DNA from: Gnetum montanum
Lineage: Eukaryota; Streptophyta; Gnetopsida; Gnetales; Gnetaceae
Direction: 5' to 3'
Assembly: GCA_015680685.1 (NCBI GenBank)
Contig: MNCI01015870.1
Coordinates: forward strand, 171,814-235,813
Length of the DNA: 64,000 nucleotides
In this document: positions 25,589 through 36,329 of the stretch, piece after piece
How positions within the stretch are numbered: position 1 is the stretch's first letter
Layout: each line of letters begins with the position of its first letter
Position numbers and translations under genes: made by a program
The notes under the pieces: generated by a model
The model's database searches: none
Seen by the model: only the letters and a program-made list of their open reading frames with translations
What the model was told of the DNA's origin: nothing

Positions 25589-28287
25589 CTAAAGAATAGC
25601 CTGGAGCTTCTCCTCTTTGGTCTGGGTGTCTTGTGCCATCCATGCTGATGCTCCGATGTTTGATGGAGTCGGCACTTCCAACGGACAGGGTAGTTGTGGA
25701 AACATTTGATTAGCCTTGACATACCATGCCGCGAACACCCGTCGTTCCTCTTCATAGGCTCTGGTTTTGTCTTTGTATTTGTGAATTTCTGTTAGCCATT
25801 GAGCCAAGTTGGTTGCCACATCTTTCTGTCCCTGGTAGCTTTCTTTTACCACCGCGAGTTCAGAATTTGCGATATCTAATTTTTCAGCCAACTTCTTTCG
25901 CTCTGCAAATTCTGCTTCATATTTGATATGGGTGGAAGATACCTGCTGCTCGAGCTTTGACCTGGGGTGTCCTACTGTTAACATGGTCAGGTTGGCATAT
26001 TGAAGGTTTGCCAACTCCATGTATTTAGTTAAGTCCTGGATCTGCAGTTCCTGGTTCTTAATTTCCACTTGGTGGGCGTAGGCATAAGTGTCCAATATGG
26101 CCCCCAAATCAGTGTGCTAGGCACTGATGTTGTTGATTTGAGCTTTGGCCATATGGATCTCCTTCTCCAAGATTTGTTATACATCCCCACCTGATCATAG
26201 AAATGCTCCTTCAGCTTCTCATGTCATTTAGCCTCATTCTGCCACGCGCTAATCTCGATGGCTGATTTTTGTCGAATAGCACGTACCTCCTCCATTGAGA
26301 GGATTTGATTTTCTCTAGCTAAATGGCTTACATCTCGATTGACCCGAATGAATTGTTCTCTCAATTGATGAAAGTGTTCATCAAGAACATTCTTTTGTTT
26401 CTCCACAAAAGTCAACTGAAGATTATCTGCAACCAACTGCTTATTCTCTTCTTGTAAGGCCCTGAGTGCCTTAAGATGTGCATGAGTTTATGCTTGGTCT
26501 GTGGAGGCATCCCAAGTGGCCGTCTCCTTTTCTTCTACCACCTTCTTATTTTCTATAATTAGTTTTGTTAGTTTCTTGGTTCTAAAATTATCTAGCTGGT
26601 CTGCGGGAACCAATCGAAAAGGATCCCGTTGTGCTGCTTGTAAGGCTACGAGCTACTCTTGTAGTTTCTACACTTCAGCTTTAGCACGCTTTGCCCTTAC
26701 TTCGGATAGGACCAACTTTCCCTTTGTGGAAATAAGGTCTGATTGAATTGCCATTACATCCTGGGGGATGTCAAACAGGGACATCAAAAATTATCCTGTT
26801 TGAAGTAATCTATCCAATGCATCCTCATGTTCCGCAGGAGTCATTGAGGTTCTAGAAATAGTTTGAGCATCCCATGCTCCTGAAAGATCTTCTAGTGGTA
26901 CAACAGGCACATTAAAGAACTCTTTGATGTGGTCAGCGACCACTTCAGTAGCTCCCATGGCATCCTCGTGTTGCATGACCACCACAGTGGCCCCTTCACC
27001 GGTCTCTAACTGAACTTGAAAAGATGCCGTGTGTCTAGAGATTTGTTGTGACCATCTGCTTTCCCCTCCTCCTGTTTGCATTGAAAACTCACCTCGTGTA
27101 CGACCTACTAAAATCGTAGGCTGGTTGGCATCATCAATGACGTGGAAGAGATTTGCGTCATCACGACTTCCCCAACTAACCATCTCGGCAATGGCCCTAA
27201 GATGGCTCATCGATGGTCTGTAGTCTTGCGGTGGCAGCTGATCCTAGCCTGTGCTAGGTCCTACTTCTTGTTGTTGGCTGGGACCTATGGCTGGAGGTTG
27301 ACTGGGTCCTACAAGTTGAGTTGCAGGGGATCCAGTCATCTGCTCTTCATCTGGTCCCAGCTCTTCACCAGTGCTCTTTCTTGGAGCTGGCGCCTTTAAT
27401 AATTCAGCATAAGAAGCATTTTGGGCCTTTCAAAGGATGTCATTTGTATATCCCCAAATACTAGCCCATCAGTGCAGTTTTTTGATAAGGCAGAAAAAAG
27501 GGAGTGCCATTTTCCCTAACTTCTGTTCTTCGAATTGCCTTAGGATCTCTGTCAAATATAGATGGGGAAGGTTAGCGTTAACCTTTCCCATCAACACTAC
27601 ACATCCTCTTGCCACATACATTGATATTATTTTCAAACCTTTCGTGGGGAAGACGTGATAGGTTCGAATTTTGAAATAAACTCTCTCTTCCGTTGTCAGC
27701 TCACCAAAAGCTTTATCTCTGCCATAAGCCTTTTCTAACCAATCCTTTCGCACATCCGATTCTGAATGGGTGGATAACCGAGCAACATGGGGGCCTGAAT
27801 TCGGAAGGTTTAACACTTCCAAAATTGCCTGTGCAGAAAAATCTACTGTCACACCATCGATGTTACCTGTGGTGCCTTGCTCCTTATTGTGCCAGAATAA
27901 GTACGTTTCACCTAAGTACCAGGCACCGTTTTTAGAGAGAACAAGCCATAAGGGAGACCCTTTAAGGTGATCCCTAACAGCCTCAGGAGCAAACTCTGCA
28001 AAAGATTCGAAGTTAAGTTCCACAATCACCAAAGCAATTGTGGACTTCGTATGGATAGCCTGAACACATTCTGGTGGCAACGTGAGTTGTTGTCCCGATT
28101 CAGGCGTAGCAGCAACTCCTCCTTTTGCCTGCCCAGATAGTCTAGTAGGAGGTTCTTCTTGATGGATATTGAATGAGTGCACCTCCTATTTGGTATGTTG
28201 TCCGGTAGGACCTTGCCTTCTACCTCTCCTAGGTTTTTTTGCTCCACCTTGGGAAGGACTCTTCTGCTGTGAATGTTTTGGGGCCAT
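25589..28287 (-). pseudogene. ORF2 of the Athila-like element: accessory domain plus long coiled coil, broken
   Basis: The start is taken as the ATG at 28,287, which opens MAPKHSQQKS and a basic patch KKPRRGRRQ. One frame is kept to about 26,224 with scattered stops, then a shift leads into the last open stretch (26,107-25,589). Residues about 35-270 form a globular domain with DFSAQAILEVLNLPNSG and a helical DVRKDWLEKAYG. Next comes a Pro/Gln linker with VGPSQPPAIGPSQQQ. The last 350 or so residues are charged and heptad-like (KQLVADNLQLTFVEKQKN; KLEQQVSSTHIKYEAEFAE), a probable coiled coil. All the early stops examined sit where Gln or Arg is likely (CAG, CAA or CGA to stop). The domain recalls the 'putative plant transposon protein' type found in Athila/Tat accessory ORFs. 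The role is unknown. It is not an envelope: no membrane segment or signal peptide is seen. Confidence 0.7.
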
Positions 28288-28755
28288 CTACAATCACATA
28301 GGCCGAATGTTAGTAAGGTTGTTTTCAAATTCAAGTTATACCTTACTACATGCCTTTAATTGAAGATCTTACATTATTGTGTGATTGTGCTTGAAAATTA
28401 TGATGATGGGTCCTATAACTTAGGTGGGTTTCATTATTAATCTCCCTGTATACTTAAGGTCATATGATTTTTGGCACAATTTTTCTAAGTGTTAGTATTA
28501 ATTACCCTAATTGATGTCCTTTGGGCAATGAAAAATTTCAAAAACGTTAGGTACTTTTCAGCAAGTGTCTCTCCCCCACGACTAAACTGAACACTCCGAG
28601 TTCAAGCAGGTTCAAATGGAATTAAAATCGGAGCACCAGTGTGCGAAATATGAGTGAAAAAGAAAGGGTCACATAATCGCAAGTCGCAGAGAAAAAATTC
28701 AAAAATTCCTCCCACGTAAATGGCCAAATGATGCTAAGTGTTGCGGTGGGGGTTC

Positions 28756-28798
28756 CTATTTATAGGGAAATAGGACGTGATATCGCGTACGCGATATC
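28756..28798 (-). promoter_or_regulatory. Internal promoter-like module: TATA box plus 20-bp palindrome
   Basis: On the minus strand, the perfect palindrome gatatcgcgtacgcgatatc (28,779-28,798) is followed 11 bp later by CCTATAAATAGG (28,756-28,767), itself a near-ideal plant TATA box. The order and elements copy the LTR U3. It lies about 470 bp upstream of the ORF2 ATG, so it probably starts an ORF2 mRNA. Confidence 0.65.
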
Positions 28799-29402
28799 TC
28801 GTCCCAACTAAGGTGAGACATATGAAAAGACCAAATTTTTTAATGATTTTCTTGAAATTATTGGTGTAAAATGAGGACATTGACAAGGATTAATATATGT
28901 AAGGGTAATTACATGAATTTGGGAGGCACTTTGAATGATAATGATGTGAATTTAACAATAAAAAATTTGGCGGTTATGAAGCAAAGGGAATAGAATGGTA
29001 CATTGGAACATTCGAGGGTTAATAATTGGGAAAGAAACTTATAAAAATTAAGTTGAGGGTAAGAAATTATGTGTTCTAGCTAGAGAATTAATGAAGATTA
29101 CAACAAAATTACACAAGTGGATCCTCCCCAAAGTAGGTTTCAACCTATTATGCCCTTGTGTAAACACACTGAAAGTGTCCATGGGCACTGGAAGGGTTAG
29201 AGGTAATTTGCACTAACTCCACAAAACACATGCATGTAAATATTACCGAAATGAGATGAAAATTCTATGTTACATGGGACACGAGCTACAATTACATAAA
29301 TAGTGAGATGAGATGAAGTGTATAAAGGGATTGTAGAGATTGGGACATGAGGTATCTAACCCAGGGCACAATGAATCCTGCGTGTAAAGCATGATTAATG
29401 TG

Positions 29403-29648
29403 TCATTGACCCATCGTTCCAAGATCAGGACCAAGTCCATCCTTCAAATCAGTGACATCGCATTGTTTCATCCCATGATGAACAACTATGAGAGGACCAT
29501 AACAACAAGGCACACAATCCTTGGCGTTTAGTACAAGGGAGAGTGATTTTTGTTTTATGGCACTTTGTCTTCTCATTCTTTTTCTTTTTCTTTTTCTTTT
29601 CACTTTACTGAATCTAGAAAAGCGGCCAACTTTCAGGCATGGATGCAT
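29403..29648 (-). CDS. Small basic ORF, hypothetical
   Basis: 81 residues with a dense basic run KVKRKRKRKRMRRQ encoded by a tttttc hexamer repeat. The rest (DCVPCCYGPLIVVHHG, DLKDGLGPDLGTMG) is not recognised. It could be remnant coding sequence of the element or chance. The upstream context shows no own promoter. Confidence 0.25.
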   Translation of the reverse strand: MHPCLKVGRFSRFSKVKRKRKRKRMRRQSAIKQKSLSLVLNAKDCVPCCYGPLIVVHHGMKQCDVTDLKDGLGPDLGTMGQ

Positions 29649-30311
29649 GTCTTTCCAGTGGGACCCCCTAGAATAGCGTTTGATTTTCGAGTGACCTTTT
29701 GATTACTCTTACTCCCATTTTTCATTAGATCTACAAGGATCTTAGTACAACCACATTGCATGATAACTCCTACAGACGCTACCAAAGAGAATCCACAAGT
29801 CCCCTTGATGTCACACCCTAATCATCCCCTCTTGGTCCATTCTTCTTCATTCTAGGTACAATGAACACAAAATTATTTTTAAGTTTTAGAAATTTTAAGA
29901 ATATCACTGTACCCTCGAACAAAACCTCTTTATTTATAGAGTGGATGAGTGGGTGTCGTGAGCTCACTGTTCAAATAATTGACCACTCATGACTTAATAA
30001 CATAAAAAACACCTCAACCAACAATCCACATGAGTGTTTTATTCATAGAAGAGATTACTTACAAAATCATGAAAATACAAATACACAAAAATATAAAACA
30101 ATAAAAAGATAAAAAAAAAGTTGAAAAATGAAAAACTGGAAAACAAAAAGTTGTAAAATCAAAGAAAATGAAAAATATTTATTAATCCTGCTTGTTATTG
30201 AAATGGGGGATATCCCCCATAACTAAGCAGTTGAGTATGGCAAGGATTAATAAATGGGAAATGAGTATCCTTGCATATTGGAAGTATTGGGGCCAGTCTA
30301 TATTTATCCCC

Positions 30312-32162
30312 TCAGGGTTCACACACTTGATTATAATAAGCATAGTGGGGCACTTTATATGATGTAGTTCCCAGATAACGAGTTGACCCACTATGGTGTC
30401 TGTGACCATTATATGGTATGCAAGGATTGGACTGATGCCTCTCATGGTTGTGTTCATTGGGCTGTATGGTTGTTGGAGTGTAAGTTGGTGTCCCTGATGA
30501 AGTTACATGAGGCATTGGGTTCGAAGATAAGGGTGCACCACATTGTTGGACTTGTGCTACCTTGGAAGGTGCAGTGGCCTCAAAATTATGTTATCCCTTC
30601 CTATGGCCGTGTTTAAAGAAAGGATGCCTTTGATGTTGAGGAGGCTCTTCACTGCTGTTAGTAGCAGCAGCAAAAGTGTTGTTCGTGGGTTGCGAGGGTA
30701 CAAACACCTTAGGAACACTTGGTGGCATTGTGGAAGGAGGGAAAGGATAAGAATGTTGAAAGTTAGGAGGAATGTAAGGTGTGCAAGGTGGTGGTTGTGT
30801 TGGGGATATGGGTTGATAGTATTGTGGAGAATGATGTTGTGGTGAGATAAAGTGTGGCGGCCCAGTTGAAGAAATAGGGTGTTGAACGTGATAAGCGTTT
30901 GGATTTGGAAAATGTGAAGGGTGCCTCCAGTCTAAGGGTGGATTTCCCCACGACTGGGATTGTTGCCACTGTGATCGAACACAGTATCTCTGTACAAACT
31001 CTGGATGTAACGTGTTTCCCCAATGCTCATGTAGATGTAACAGTATTGGGCATTGACCTTTGGGGTGATCGTATAGGCATATGTTGCATTCGTACGTATG
31101 ATTGATAATTGAGCACTTATCCCCGAATGTCTACTATTTTGTCCTGCTTCTTGGGTTGTGAAAACTCTATCTCCAATGTTGTTGATATATTCTCCACACT
31201 TTTGATACATCCATTCCAACATCTTATTGATCTTTTCCTCTGCTTCTTCTAACGATTGCTGTATTGGCAAAGATGATGTTTCCACCTTGAGATTTGTTGA
31301 TCTCTCCTTGTGATGATCATGGACCTTTGTTGAGTTAATATTGTGGTCTTGTTGATGTTTTTCAACACTCTCCCATCTAGCTAATTCTCCTTCTTCTTTT
31401 GCTACCCATTGAATAAGCTATTGGATTTGGTGGGTTCGTAGGTTATATAGTTGACCTTTGGGCATATACTCCTAAGGTATCTCTTGTTTCATTACAGAGC
31501 CCATCAATGATATGATACATTAGCCTTTCCTCAGAAAACCCATCGCTTGGACAATTGTTTAACAGTGCATAATATATTTCCAAGTCCATGTCCAAGGGTT
31601 CATGTTTTTCTTGTTTCCATCCTTGGATTTGTTTCCTCAAGGCTGACACTCTTACATAGGTTTGATATTTTTTGTTAAATACTTCTACCATTGTTGACCA
31701 ACATCGTATTGAATTTGGTTTTAACGATCTATACCATACTTTAGCTTGGTCAACGAGTGTCATAGGAAAGAGCTTCAGTTTTTGCCAACTGTTATCAATG
31801 TTATTCCATGTCCTGGCATCGTAGAAGGCTAGTAAGTCTTGTTGCGGATCTAAGTCATAACCTCCTGAAAACTTAGGAAAGTTGTTTAAATCGAGCCTGG
31901 GTAGTCGGCTCTCTTTACGATGCCTACGTGAGATTCAAACAACCTCTTGTATTTTTGTTAAGCTTGTAGTGGCCAATGGGGGTTCATCGTCATCTTGTAA
32001 GTTAGGCTTTCATGTATTGTGATGACGTTGTTTTTGTTCATGCTTATAGGAAACTCCCACTTCAGGTTGTATACTCCAACCTTCATTGTCATATAGTTTG
32101 TTGGTTCTCCAATGAACTTCCTCACTAAGTGTGGCGTTATTATCATCTTGTAGGAGAGGCAT
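30312..32162 (-). pseudogene. gag: gag of the Athila-like element, lightly broken
   Basis: Capsid polyprotein that packages the element RNA. The ATG at 32,162 lies about 120 bases after the primer site. The retrotransposon-gag domain at about 31,900-31,480 shows LDLNNFPKFSGGYDLDP, KLFPMTLVDQAKVWYRSLKP and EVFNKKY, a close fit to plant Athila gag. A helical stretch (SLEEAEEKINKMLEWMYQKC) follows in another frame. A zinc-knuckle-like CNICLYDHPKGQC (C-x2-C-x3-H-x4-C) is encoded at 31,050-31,088, followed by SQSWGNPPLDWRHPSHFPNP. The tail to 30,312 is rich in Pro, His, Gln and Tyr. Defects are two TGA codons before the gag domain (probably CGA originally) and two compensating frameshifts near 31,455 and 31,120. 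It is among the best preserved genes here. Confidence 0.85.
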
Positions 32163-32280
32163 TTTTGTGTGTGAATTTATGTGTGACTTTTTATAATTAC
32201 TTCTTTTTTCAAAGAGATATATGATTAAGTTCTTTACAGTGACCTTGTATGATATAACTAATCTAGATAACTAACATCAT

Positions 32281-32297
32281 CCCTGGCAACGGCGCCA
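32281..32297 (-). promoter_or_regulatory. Primer-binding site for tRNA-Asp
   Basis: Minus strand TGGCGCCGTTGCCAGGG lies one base inside the right LTR. It matches the complement of the 3' end of plant tRNA-Asp (CCCCGGCAACGGCGCCA) except for one base. This is the primer class used by Athila elements. Confidence 0.9.
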
Positions 32298-32298
32298 A

Positions 32299-33273
32299 TG
32301 ATGAGTGGTGAGGTACCCCTACACTCAACCATACGAAATGAGCATCGCACGTGTGATCCGATCGAACTCCGCAGATGGACTAGTTGTGGCACCTAGATAG
32401 TTAGCCTTAGGTCACAGTTTGTTGTCTTCCCACCTAGACTAGTTTTGCATATGTCACGTATGGTTTAGTCTAGATGAGGTGTATGATGTGTTCCTAATTC
32501 TAACGCTACTCCTGAAGGCAGTGGAAAATAATATTAACTAATCTAAGCTAGGAGGAAAAGGGTAAGAAAATCTAATCTAGCCTAAGTGCGATGAGCAACC
32601 AATTCCTTGATCAACCGTACACATCTTGGACCTCGTGCACAATTGCCACTTGGACAACCAAGCAAAGATCCTAGGTACGCCACTAGGATTACCAAGCATA
32701 GACCCCAAATACGCCACTGGCTTACCAAGTGTAGATCCTAGCTACACCACTGGGCTACCAAGCAATCACACTTAAATGCTCGTAATTAAGTCGTACTCAT
32801 TCTGCTTCTAGGAGCTTAAGGGTGAGAGACTAATCGCGATGAGTAACTGATTCCTTGACTAGCCGTATACACCCGTGGGTGCTCGTAGCCAAGTCGTACT
32901 CACACCGCACTACGAAAGTAATAAATAACATTAAATAAATAACAAATAAATAAACTAAGTGAATGCTGCAATGATGAAGTAATCTCGATCTTTATTGCTG
33001 GTCATGTGCATGTCCAAGTACGACACACTCGAATAAAGACACTGTACAATTACATTCACCACACTGCGGGCAGATATGGGAAAAAATCTAACTCTAGAGG
33101 GATCAAACTGCTAGAGCTTCACTACTCTAAAACTAGGATCCCAAACAAGGGAGATCCATGTCTTATTTATAGATATGGTGACGGTCTACGATATCGCATA
33201 CACGATATCGTAGGGGAAGATGCGATATCGCGGCAGACGCGATATCGCGGCCTATGCAAATCGCATCTCATCA
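32299..33273 (-). repeat. Right LTR (5' LTR) of the Athila-like element
   Basis: 975 bp, plus-strand start TGATGAGTGG, end CTCATCA. It carries the promoter for gag. The palindromes here are partly decayed (cgatatcgcatacacgatatcg). Confidence 0.95.
33164..33171 (-). promoter_or_regulatory. 5' LTR TATA box
   Basis: Minus strand CTATAAATAAG about 15 bases downstream of the palindromic U3 block. It implies a start of transcription near 33,135. Confidence 0.65.
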
Positions 33274-33278
33274 CTTGT
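33274..33278. repeat. Target-site duplication, right copy (cttgt)
   Basis: Pairs with tttgt at 24,343-24,347. Pol B has a single cctat at the matching place (51,488-51,492). Confidence 0.75.
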
Positions 33279-36200
33279 CATTGTTTGACATGTTATGTGG
33301 TAGGCCCAAAGTGTGTAGACTAGCTTCTCATGCCATTATCATTTGCTATTACTTAGCATCTTCTCGAGAAGATTGATGATGACTTTCTTAGTGGCCTACT
33401 TGGCCATTCGCTTGAGGGTAGTATGGCAATGAGAAGGAATGTTTGATACCAAAGTGCTCACAAAAGGCTTTAGTTTTGGCATTGCTAAATTGTGGCCCAT
33501 TTTCTATTACTATGGTCACATGTAAAGCAAAATAGGTCACTATGTTATGAATTTACAAAACTACTATGATGTTGTATTCCTAAGGAGAAGAGCCTCAACC
33601 CACTTGATGAAATCCTTAGTTGTAGTTATTATGAAGCTATGCCCTGTGGAATAATTAGGAATTATAGGTCCAATGATGTTCAAGCCACAATGTTGGAATG
33701 GCCACATGATGTATGTTGTGTGTAATTCAATTAGTGGCACGTGCATTAGGTTGCCATGCCATTGATAGATGTCACACGTTTTGACCTTAGAGATGCAATC
33801 ATGCTCCATGTAAGGTCAATAGTAGCCTAATCACATGATTTTCACTGCCATTTCCCTACGTGCTATGTGACCTTTGCATAGTCCCTCATGGACTAATTCA
33901 ATGATCATTTGTGATTTACTTTTGCTTACGTAGGTTAGTAATATGCCATCGTAGGATTTGCAACATAGTGTGTTATCACCCACGATGATGTACTGCCATG
34001 ATCATTTACATACTGCATCCTTTTGGGCAGTAGTTAGATGTTGTCGAGGCTCACCCTATAGAAGGTAGGCCTTGATGTCATTGTACCATTCTCCTATGTG
34101 GGTTGTGCTAATTATGGCTATGGATGCAATATCCATGATTTGTGTGATAGGCATAGTGTAATCTATCGCCAAGGTGGGAAATGCATGGAACATGTTAGGT
34201 GTGATGATTAAGGCTAATGTTGCTAGTGCATCAACTATGATGTTTTTATTTCGGGGAATATATTAGACATCAATAGTCATAAAACATTGAAGTGCATGCT
34301 TTGCAAAGTCACAGTAAGGCTATAAATGTTGGGCCTTGCAGGCATAAACCTCTATTACTTGGTTAATCACTAATTATGAGTTACCTCATATCACTATTTT
34401 TTAAATCCCTATGTCATGTGTTGCAAAGATACCCTAGAGGAGACCTTCATAATATGCCATATTATTAGTGCAAAGAAATGCAAAATAGTATGTGAAAGGT
34501 TGGATCTCTCCAAAAGGGAATGCGATAATAGCACTAGCACTACCCCCTTGGGAGGTTGAAGCTCCGTTGAAATGCAAGAGTGTCTCATAGTTGTTGGGCA
34601 CTTGACTAATGCTATTGACATGCTCATTGAAGAATTCTTAATCTATGGTTACTTGATCATTGATGGGAAAAGTTGTGAGTTGTGTAGCTATAGCTTGATC
34701 TTTGGTTGAGGCTTGTGCAACATAATGTAGGTCAAATTCTACTATTACTGCTTTCCATCATGTGATATGACTACTTTTGTAGATTTTCATTGTAATTGCT
34801 CAGATTATGTTATTTTTGTAGATGATGTTAACCTGACTACATAAAAGTTAATGCCTTCACTTTTTTAGTGAGAAGACAAAGGTGAGATAATGCTTTTCCA
34901 CATCATTATATTTTTCTTCATGGGTTACTAATGTATGGCTTAAGTAGTAAACTAGGATCTCTGTGGAATCATCTCACTTTTGACAAAGTAGAGAAGTGAT
35001 GGATATGTTAGAAGTGGTAAGGTAGATATAAAATGTTTTATCTCCTTGTGGAGGGTGAACTGTAGGAAGTTGTGCCAGATCATGCTTAAGGTTGTCAAAT
35101 GCTTGTTGGCATTGAGCTATCCACTTGAAGTGGGATCCTTTTTGGAGCAGATGTTACATTGGTTGTAACTTATCAATTAACCATGCAATAAACCTATGTA
35201 TAAATTACAATCTACCTTGTAGCCCTTGTAGCTCCTTAAGATTAGCTAGTAGTGCTAGGTTGGTTATGGCCTTAAACTTATTGAGGTCTCTGCTTTTGCC
35301 TACTTCAGAGACTACAAAATCGAGCATTTGGCCCATTTTGATGCTAAAAACACACTTCTTAGGGGTTCAACCTAAGATCATTTTTAAGAAATGTTTAAGC
35401 ACTAGGTCTAGATTATCTACATGGTTGTGAGCTACTTTGGACTTAATTACAATGTCATTAATGTAATCGTTGAGAAAACTTAGCATATAATCACTAAAGA
35501 TGTACATCATTGTGCGTTGATACACTGCTCCTGCATTCTTAAGTATGAAAGGCATTATGGTGTAACAAAACGTACTCCAAGTGGTCATGAAGGTTATGCT
35601 AAGTTGGTGCTTAGTGTTGACCCTAATCTAGTTGTAGCCCAAGAGCCCATTCATAAAGGATAACAAAGCATGTCTAGCCCTAGTATAGACCAATTGATTG
35701 ATGAGGGGTAACAAGAAGTCATCTTTAATGGTTACGTTGTTTAGGTCACAAAAGTCTATGCAAATGCATATACTTTCATTTTTCTTAGGCACAAATATGA
35801 TGTTGGAGAGCTATTCTAAATAGTCAATGGCCCAGATGAAACCATCTTTGTAAAGCTTGGTGATTTCATCACAAACTGCCAATGCCACCTTAGGCCTAAC
35901 CTTGCGCACTTTTTGTTTAACTGGCTTAATGCAGGAATTGAGGATAATGTTGTGTTGGACTAGACAAGGATCTAGGCATAACATGTCTTCATATGACCAT
36001 GTGAATGCATTAATATTATCATTAAGCACTTTGGTGATGTCCTAGGCATGTTGGGGCTCTAGCAAGGAAGTAAGCTTTAATGCTTTTGCCTCACCATTAG
36101 GTGTAGCCATAGGGTTCTCAATGAGGGAATCCTTTGTGACATCCCCTACCTCTAGATTGAGAACCTTAACTAGATCATTAGGCCAGTCTAGTGGTTTCTC

Positions 36201-36329
36201 TATGGATGTTAAGTATTCAACATAGGTTGTAGGCTTAAGGGCTAGGCATTGTGGATTGATGCATTACTTGAGATTGCGATGGGGCCCTATGAGGACTAGA
36301 GGTGAGTGAAGATGCTTGTGTGAAGCCAT
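33274..36329 (-). pseudogene. pol A, proximal part: reverse transcriptase, RNase H, integrase core
   Basis: The ORF starts at its own ATG at 36,329 (MASHKHLHSPLVL), as in pol B. The conserved RT entry FTWSYEDM and LDPCLVQHNI lies near 35,980. The palm reads FCYTIMPFILKNAGAVYQR. The catalytic box is YIND at 35,454-35,465 in place of YVDD. The integrase region near 33,830-33,570 has GYY-stop-P (Trp codon TGG to TGA), KTCDIYQWHGNLMHVP, CGLNIIGPI (first catalytic Asp now Asn) and DFIKWVEA. It is interrupted at 33,274 by the Athila-like insertion, and the missing end is at 23,935-24,347. Stops and shifts are frequent. It is a close paralogue of pol B, about 18.2 kb away. Confidence 0.88.

Larger units (their letters stand above)
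28288..30311 (-). other. Internal region between gag and ORF2
   Basis: Occupies the place where pol would be in an autonomous element. No RT, RNase H or integrase motif was found. It holds an internal promoter-like module (28,756-28,798) and a Lys/Arg-encoding hexamer repeat near 29,576-29,601. The rest is AT-rich. Confidence 0.6.
24348..33273 (-). mobile_element. Complete Athila-like, apparently non-autonomous LTR retrotransposon
   Basis: The 8.9-kb minus-strand element has two LTRs starting TGATGAGTGG and ending ATCA on the plus strand. It has a tRNA-Asp primer-binding site beside the right LTR, a G-rich polypurine tract beside the left LTR, and a 5-bp target duplication. The inside carries gag (32,162-30,312), a long middle region and a second ORF (28,287-25,589). 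I find no protease, YVDD, RNase H or integrase motif in any minus frame. The gag type, primer and tract all fit the Athila branch of Ty3/gypsy. LTRs differ mostly by transitions: 5 in the first 60 bases, all at CpG positions. It is therefore younger than its host elements but not recent. It would need pol proteins from a relative. Confidence 0.9.

Noticed and set aside
26501-27970. Plus-strand ORFs of 64-85 residues across the Athila-like ORF2
   Set aside because: Shadows of the minus-strand ORF2, which has coherent domain and coiled-coil character. The plus frames do not.
25589-28287. Envelope-like gene of an endogenous retrovirus (as proposed for some Athila elements)
   Set aside because: No signal peptide, membrane segment or Cys-rich ectodomain. 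The content is a basic N-end, a soluble domain and a coiled coil.
30383-31105. Plus-strand ORFs (77, 100 and 68 residues) over the gag tail
   Set aside because: They are antisense of a Pro/His/Gln-rich gag C-terminus and show no family motif.
32281-32297. Fragment of a tRNA-Asp gene
   Set aside because: Only the 3' end complement is present and it abuts an LTR, so it is a primer-binding site.
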